Shown: positions 5,695 through 9,843 of the stretch, one piece after another
Numbering within the stretch: the first letter of the stretch is position 1
Layout: each line of letters opens with the position of its first letter
Source: Avichristensenella sp031550455
GTDB lineage: Bacteria; Bacillota; Clostridia; Christensenellales; Aristaeellaceae
Assembly: GCA_031550455.1 (NCBI GenBank)
Contig: JAVBOQ010000270.1
Coordinates: 1 to 9,843 of the forward strand
Direction of reading: 5' to 3'
Length of the DNA: 9,843 nucleotides
The notes under the pieces: generated by a model
The model's input: only the letters and a program-made list of their open reading frames with translations
The model's database searches: none
What the model was told of the DNA's origin: nothing
Translations under genes and position numbers: made by a program

Positions 5695-7446
5695 GTGGCG
5701 TTTCGACGAGCGCATAATGGAATGCTTCACCGCCTGTTCCAGCGCCTCAAGCCGTATCGAAAGCGCGTCTATACCGGTATAGCCCTGATCGTCCTGGTGC
5801 AAATCCTCCGGATGTTCCTGCCGCTGATCACGCGGGAGGTCGTCAACGTCGTCGTACCCAACCGTGACTTCAACCTGATGCTCGAGCTCGGCGCGATGAT
5901 GCTGGCGATCACCGCCGGTCGCGCCGTGCTGCTCTATCTCCGCGGCATGATCTTCGAGCGCGTGTCGCAGGAGATGATTTTCAAGCTGCGCACCGAGATC
6001 TACGAGCGGTTGCAGGCGCAGTCCTACACGTTCTACGATAAGAACCGGGTCGGCGAGATCATGTCGCGGCTGACCGGCGACATGGAAGGCGTGCGCAACT
6101 TCGTGATGAACCTGTGCCTGACGTTTGTCGAGCAGTTCATGGTCTTTGCAGGCGCGCTGTTGTTCATGGGCTCGCTGAACTGGACAATCACGCTCGCGGT
6201 GCTCGCAGTCTGCCCTGCGCTGGCCGTGATCGCCTTCCTTTTTAACAAAAAAATCCGCCCGGCCCACGCGGCCGTCCGCGAGCAGAACGCGGTGTTAAAC
6301 ACGCGCACACAGGAGAACATCGCAGGCGTCCGCGTCGTCAAGGCGTTCGCGCGCGAGCCGTACGAAAGCCGGCAGTTTGACAAGGACAACCGGCAGGTGC
6401 TGGAGTTGAACCTCCGCGCGACACGCATCTGGTCGAACTTCAACCCGGTGATGGACTTCATCGGATCGCTGGCGGTGCCTGTGATGCTGCTGATCGGCGG
6501 CGGCATGGCCGCGGCGGGCAAAATGGACCTGGGCACGCTGATCGCCCAGACAGGCTACGTCTGGATGCTCGTCAACCCGATGCGGATGCTCGCGAGCTTT
6601 GTCAACGTCTACGCACAGGGCATCACGTCCGCGGAAAAGCTGTTCTATTACCTGGACCTCGGCAGCATCGTGCGCGACCCGGAATCGCCCGAGGCGCCGG
6701 AAAAGGCCGAAGGCCGCGTCGAGTTTGACCATGTGACGCTCGCCTACGGCGACCACGTCGTGCTGCGCGACATCTGCTTTGAGGCGAAGCCCGGCGAGAC
6801 CGTCGCGCTGATGGGCCCGACGGGCAGCGGCAAGACGTCGATCGTCAACCTGATCGGCAGATACTATGACGTGCGCGCCGGCGCTGTCCGCGTCGACGGC
6901 GTCGATGTGCGCAAAAGGGCGCTGCGCGACCTGCGGACGGACATCGGCTATGTGATGCAGGAGAGCTTCCTGTTTTCGGACAGCATCGAAGAGAACATCG
7001 CCTTTGGCCGGCCCGGCCTCGCGCACGAGGCGGTCGAACGCGCGGCCGACATCGCCCAGGCCGAGGAGTTCATCACGCACATGCCGCAGGCGTGGGAAAC
7101 CGTCGTCGGCGAGCGCGGGCTGGGTCTCTCCGGCGGGCAGAAGCAGCGCGTGTCCATCGCACGCGCGATCGCGGTCGACCCGAAGATCCTGATCTTTGAC
7201 GACGCGACCAGCGCGGTCGATATGGAGACCGAGTCCGCGATCCAGCAAAAGCTCACGGACGTGTTGGGCCGCCGCACGACCTTCGTCATCGCCCACCGCA
7301 TCTCCTCCGTGATCCGCGCCGACCAGATCCTCGTCGTCGAAAACGGCGAGATCGTCGAGCGCGGGACACACGCGGAACTGGTGGCGATGAAGGGATCGTA
7401 CTATCAGATGTTTACGGAACAGTGCAAGGAGTTCGCGGCGCTGTAG
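5695..7446 (+). CDS. ABC exporter half-transporter, degenerate-site subunit
   Basis: The 583-residue protein is a type IV (B-family) exporter half. An N-terminal membrane domain of six helices (about 1-320) includes coupling-helix sequence SYTFYDKNRVGEIMSRLTGD and KAFAREPYE. The ATPase domain (about 340-580) has Walker A GPTGSGKTS (374-382), Q-loop Q422, signature LSGGQ (478-482), Walker B ILIFDD with D502 and switch His H534. The residue after the Walker B Asp is D503, not the catalytic Glu. That substitution marks the degenerate-site partner in heterodimeric exporters such as TM287/288 and BmrC/BmrD. Such pairs export drugs, lipids or peptides; the cargo cannot be read from the sequence. 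It would pair with the second half-transporter starting at 8176. The upstream open frame runs back to 5374 but the promoter at 5629-5657 excludes that start. Confidence 0.93.
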   Translation: MAFRRAHNGMLHRLFQRLKPYRKRVYTGIALIVLVQILRMFLPLITREVVNVVVPNRDFNLMLELGAMMLAITAGRAVLLYLRGMIFERVSQEMIFKLRTEIYERLQAQSYTFYDKNRVGEIMSRLTGDMEGVRNFVMNLCLTFVEQFMVFAGALLFMGSLNWTITLAVLAVCPALAVIAFLFNKKIRPAHAAVREQNAVLNTRTQENIAGVRVVKAFAREPYESRQFDKDNRQVLELNLRATRIWSNFNPVMDFIGSLAVPVMLLIGGGMAAAGKMDLGTLIAQTGYVWMLVNPMRMLASFVNVYAQGITSAEKLFYYLDLGSIVRDPESPEAPEKAEGRVEFDHVTLAYGDHVVLRDICFEAKPGETVALMGPTGSGKTSIVNLIGRYYDVRAGAVRVDGVDVRKRALRDLRTDIGYVMQESFLFSDSIEENIAFGRPGLAHEAVERAADIAQAEEFITHMPQAWETVVGERGLGLSGGQKQRVSIARAIAVDPKILIFDDATSAVDMETESAIQQKLTDVLGRRTTFVIAHRISSVIRADQILVVENGEIVERGTHAELVAMKGSYYQMFTEQCKEFAAL

Positions 7447-7490
7447 GGACGAAGGGGACGAGGGAACGAGGGGACGAGGGGACGGGGGAC
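7446..7490 (+). repeat. G-rich short tandem repeat with G-quadruplex pattern
   Basis: Just after the exporter stop codon, a unit close to GGGGACGA is repeated about five times. It gives six G-tracts of 3-5 bases (7446-7448, 7454-7457, 7462-7464, 7470-7473, 7478-7481, 7484-7488) with loops of 2-5 bases. This fits the standard G3+N1-7 quadruplex rule on the transcribed-RNA sense strand. Confidence 0.8.
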
Positions 7491-7491
7491 G

Positions 7492-7558
7492 CCAAAGGGC
7501 TTTGCCCTTTGGAATCCCACCAAAGGGACGGTGTCCCTTTGGAAACCCCATATTGGGG
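7492..7558. repeat. Cluster of three palindromes upstream of the 154-aa gene
   Basis: CCAAAGGGC/GCCCTTTGG (7492-7500 and 7504-7512, loop TTT), CCAAAGGGAC/GTCCCTTTGG (7520-7529 and 7533-7542, loop GGT), and a smaller CCCCA/TGGGG pair (7546-7550 and 7554-7558). The two larger ones share the arms CCAAAGGG and CCCTTTGG. None is followed by a T run on either strand, so they are not ordinary terminators. They look like dispersed palindromic (REP-like) repeats. Confidence 0.85.
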
Positions 7559-7577
7559 CGACGGGTGAGGGAATGAC

Positions 7578-8042
7578 ATGGATAGTGATGTGGTGACTGG
7601 GTTGTTTACGATTGGCGGCGTGATTGTCGGCGGGGCGTTCGCGCACTATGCGGAGTTTTCAAAAAGGCGGCACGACGAACGGAAGGCGAGGCATCAGGCG
7701 AAACGCGACGCGTACATCGAGCTGCTGCTATCCCTGCAATGCTTCGCCAATGTCGACACCCACGAAAACCTGACCCGGTTCCAAAACAGCATCAACGTCG
7801 CGCAGCTCATCGGTTCCGCAAAGGTGGTCGGCGTTCTGATTCCGTACTACCGCGCGATCAACCGCGAAGACGAGACGCTGATCGGCATGGATCAGCAGGA
7901 AATAGACGACTTTCACTGCGTATGCCAGGACGCGCTGTTCCGCGCGATCCGGGAGGAACTGGGCGAATCGGACGAGGGCCTGCCGCCGATGTATGTTTAC
8001 GGCATCCGCCCCCGCGCCGCAAAAACCTCCATCATCGCCTAA
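7578..8042 (+). CDS. Unrecognised small membrane-anchored protein
   Basis: I do not recognise a named family for this 154-residue protein. Residues about 5-24 (VVTGLFTIGGVIVGGAFAHY) form one glycine-containing membrane helix. It is followed by a strongly basic stretch KRRHDERKARHQAKRDAY (29-46) that would lie in the cytoplasm, and then a soluble, partly helical part of about 110 residues rich in acidic side chains. The layout 'N-terminal helix, charged coil, KRDAY..LL' occurs in many small uncharacterised bacterial and phage proteins. A GAGGG ribosome site lies 7 nt before ATG 7578. The gene stands between the two halves of an exporter and is flanked on both sides by palindromic repeats, so it may be an insertion or an accessory partner of the transporter. 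No catalytic motif is visible. Confidence 0.75.
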   Translation: MDSDVVTGLFTIGGVIVGGAFAHYAEFSKRRHDERKARHQAKRDAYIELLLSLQCFANVDTHENLTRFQNSINVAQLIGSAKVVGVLIPYYRAINREDETLIGMDQQEIDDFHCVCQDALFRAIREELGESDEGLPPMYVYGIRPRAAKTSIIA

Positions 8043-8075
8043 CCCTTCCCGCCCTTCGGCGAAAAAGCAGGGTTT

Positions 8076-8126
8076 CCAAAGGGGCTTAGCCCCTTTGGCG
8101 GAGGTTAAGGAGGCGGAGCCTCCTTA
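8076..8126. repeat. Two palindromes downstream of the 154-aa gene
   Basis: CCAAAGGGGC/GCCCCTTTGG (8076-8085 and 8089-8098, loop TTA) is a third member of the family seen at 7492 and 7520. It is followed by TAAGGAGGC/GCCTCCTTA (8106-8114 and 8118-8126, loop GGA). Neither has a T run directly after it. The second hairpin carries a Shine-Dalgarno-like AAGGAGG in one arm and its complement in the other. Confidence 0.85.
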
Positions 8127-8160
8127 CGTTTCCCCCTTACATCCCTCCATCCCGTCCCCC

Positions 8161-8170
8161 AAGGAGGTGA
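8161..8170 (+). promoter_or_regulatory. Very strong ribosome binding site of the second exporter gene
   Basis: AAGGAGGTGA, a ten-base match to the 16S rRNA 3' end, ends 5 nt before ATG 8176. CCTCCTT in the hairpin arm at 8119-8125 is exactly complementary to its first seven bases. Confidence 0.88.
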
Positions 8171-8175
8171 ACCCC

Positions 8176-9843
8176 ATGGCCCGTCTGCGCACCACCGACG
8201 ACGAGCGCCTCGAGGCGCCGTTTGACCGCACGCAGTTTTTCCGTCTGCTGGCGTACTTAAAGCCGTACAAGCGGCAGATGCTGATGGCGTTCGGGCTGAT
8301 GATCATATACGCGCTGTGCGGTCTGGCGTCGCCGTTTCTGCTGAGCCGGGCGGTGGCGGTGCTGGAGAACCTGGGCAGCGGCGGCAATCTGGGCGCGCTG
8401 CCGTGGTTTGTCGGCGGGATGGTGGCGACGGCCGCGATCGGCGGCGTTTGCCTGCGCGCGCGGGTGCGCACGACCGACCTGTCGGGCAGAAAGGCGATCG
8501 CGAAGCTGCGCCAGGATCTGTTCGACCACATTCAGACGCTGTCGTTCTCATTTTTTGATTCGCGGTCGGCGGGCAAGATCATGGTGCGCGTCATCAACGA
8601 CGTGAACTCGCTGAACGATCTTTTTTCAAACGGCATCATCAACCTGCTGGTCGACTGCCTGACGCTGCTGTTGCTGGTGGCGATCATGTTCGCGATCAGT
8701 TGGCAGTTGACGCTGGTGTCCCTGGCGTCGCTGGTTCTGCTGGCCGCGCTGATCCTTGTGATCAAGCGCAAGATGCGCCATTCGTGGCAGTCTGTGCGGA
8801 TGAAAATGTCGACGATGAACGGCTACCTGCACGAGTCGCTGGCCGGCATGCGCGTCACCCAGGCGTTCACGCGCGAGCCGGAGAACCAGGAAACGTTTGA
8901 CGAGGTCAACCGGGACATCCGCGATTCGTGGGTCAGCGCGGTGCGGTACAACAACCTGTTCTGGCCGGGCATCGACATCACGTCGCAGCTCGGCACGGTG
9001 ATGGTGTACCTCGTCGGGCTCGCGCTGAGCGGCGCGGGCGGCGGACTGCCGCTGTCGTCGCTGCTGCTGATCCTGTGGTACCTCGGCAGGTTCTGGGACC
9101 CGATCAACAACCTAGCGAACTTCTACAACGCGCTGCTGGCCGCGATGGCGTCGGTCGAGCGCATCTATGAGATCTTCGACACGCCGCCGGACATCGTCGA
9201 CGCGCCGGAGGCGGCCGCGCTGCCCGAGGTACGGGGCGAGGTGCGGTTCGACCGCGTGACGTTCGGGTACGACGCCGAAACCACGGTGCTCCGGGACGTG
9301 TCGTTCACCGCCGCGCCCGGGCAGACGATCGCGCTGGTCGGCCCGACCGGCGCGGGCAAGTCGACCGTCGTCAACCTGATCTCAAGGTTTTACGACGTGA
9401 ACGGCGGCGCGGTCACGATTGACGGCCACGACGTGCGCGGCGTGACGCTGCACTCGCTCCGGTCGCAGATGTCGGTGATGCTGCAGGACAGCTTTATCTT
9501 CTCCGGCACGATCATGGACAACATCCGCTACGGCCGGCTCGACGCCACCGACGACGAAGTGATCGAGGTCGCCCGGGCCGTGTACGCGCACGATTTCATC
9601 ATGGCGACCGAGAAGGGTTACCAGACCGTGCTCAACGAACGCGGCGCAGCGCTGTCCGCCGGGCAAAAGCAGTTGATCTCGTTCGCGCGCGCGCTTTTGA
9701 ATAACCCGCGCATCCTGATCCTCGACGAAGCCACCTCGTCGATCGACACGCACACCGAGCAGTTGATTCAAAAGGCGCTGGAGAGGCTGCTTGAGGGCCG
9801 CACCAGCTTCGTCATCGCTCACCGGCTGTCGACGATCCGCAAG
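8176..9843 (+). CDS. ABC exporter half-transporter, catalytic-site subunit (3' end outside window)
   Basis: The frame stays open to the window edge and gives 556 residues, so only about 30-50 are missing. Six membrane helices (about 36-58, 75-94, 153-175, 177-196, 268-286, 292-308) precede an ATPase domain with Walker A GPTGAGKST (389-397), Q-loop Q437, signature LSAGQ (493-497), Walker B ILILDE with D517 and catalytic E518, and H549. The membrane domain carries FSFFDSRSAGKIMVRVINDV and TQAFTREPE, the intracellular coupling parts seen in B-family exporters. The normal Glu here, and Ala in place of the first Gly of LSGGQ, complement the partner ending at 7446. In the dimer, the first subunit's DD Walker B and this LSAGQ form the degenerate site, while this Walker B and the partner's LSGGQ form the active one. 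Function would be ATP-driven efflux, substrate unknown. It has no obvious promoter of its own. Confidence 0.93.
   Translation, partial: MARLRTTDDERLEAPFDRTQFFRLLAYLKPYKRQMLMAFGLMIIYALCGLASPFLLSRAVAVLENLGSGGNLGALPWFVGGMVATAAIGGVCLRARVRTTDLSGRKAIAKLRQDLFDHIQTLSFSFFDSRSAGKIMVRVINDVNSLNDLFSNGIINLLVDCLTLLLLVAIMFAISWQLTLVSLASLVLLAALILVIKRKMRHSWQSVRMKMSTMNGYLHESLAGMRVTQAFTREPENQETFDEVNRDIRDSWVSAVRYNNLFWPGIDITSQLGTVMVYLVGLALSGAGGGLPLSSLLLILWYLGRFWDPINNLANFYNALLAAMASVERIYEIFDTPPDIVDAPEAAALPEVRGEVRFDRVTFGYDAETTVLRDVSFTAAPGQTIALVGPTGAGKSTVVNLISRFYDVNGGAVTIDGHDVRGVTLHSLRSQMSVMLQDSFIFSGTIMDNIRYGRLDATDDEVIEVARAVYAHDFIMATEKGYQTVLNERGAALSAGQKQLISFARALLNNPRILILDEATSSIDTHTEQLIQKALERLLEGRTSFVIAHRLSTIRK

Noticed and set aside
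6295..7551. 418-codon minus-strand frame
   Set aside because: It is antisense to the first ABC exporter gene, rich in His, Arg, Asp and Ala, with no motif; a shadow of strong GC codon bias.
7492..7558. Palindromes as intrinsic terminators between the exporter gene and the 154-aa gene
   Set aside because: Neither strand has a T run after the stems.
7446..8126. CRISPR array
   Set aside because: Repeats are few, palindromic, unevenly spaced and separated by a coding gene; no regular spacer pattern.

Overview
The window reads as chromosomal DNA of a GC-rich Gram-positive bacterium, most likely a Bacillota/Clostridia member. The evidence is a set of strong Shine-Dalgarno sequences (AGGAGG types), near-consensus TTGACA/TATAAT-like promoters with 17-bp spacers, a YesM/YesN-type two-component pair and a phiLC3-like holin tail. 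The species cannot be named from the sequence alone. All clear genes end with ordinary stop codons, including TGA, so the standard code applies.

Left part (1-1615): the worn end of a prophage. It holds the 3' end of a holin gene followed by an intrinsic terminator, then an AT-richer HAD-superfamily hydrolase gene that looks like a phage cargo ('moron') gene. The 3' end of that gene runs out of frame into the C-terminal relic of a DNA N4/N6 methyltransferase with an in-frame stop. An AT-rich palindrome and a perfect 16-bp inverted repeat then lead to the 3' end of a tRNA-Arg(ACG) gene on the minus strand, which is the classic place for a phage attachment site. The int gene and the other att copy are not in the window.

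Middle part (1616-5570): the tRNA has its own consensus promoter with a 22-bp tandem duplication just upstream. Next comes a decayed stretch with a fragment of a LacI-type regulator. Then follows a minus-strand operon in the order GNAT acetyltransferase, AraC-type response regulator (YesN-like), histidine kinase (YesM-like). Kinase and regulator overlap by ATGA, and the GNAT gene ends 15 bp before the regulator. No sugar transporter, the usual partner of YesMN pairs, lies beside them here.

Right part (5570-9843): a divergent promoter region separates that operon from a plus-strand ABC exporter locus. Two half-transporters (583 aa complete; second cut by the window end at residue 556) form a probable heterodimer: the first has Asp in place of the catalytic Glu, and the second has a deviant LSAGQ signature with a normal Glu. 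Between them sits an unrecognised 154-aa membrane-anchored protein. It is flanked by a G-quadruplex-like G-rich repeat and by several palindromes, three of which share CCAAAGGG...CCCTTTGG arms, as if this gene and its repeats were inserted into an exporter operon.
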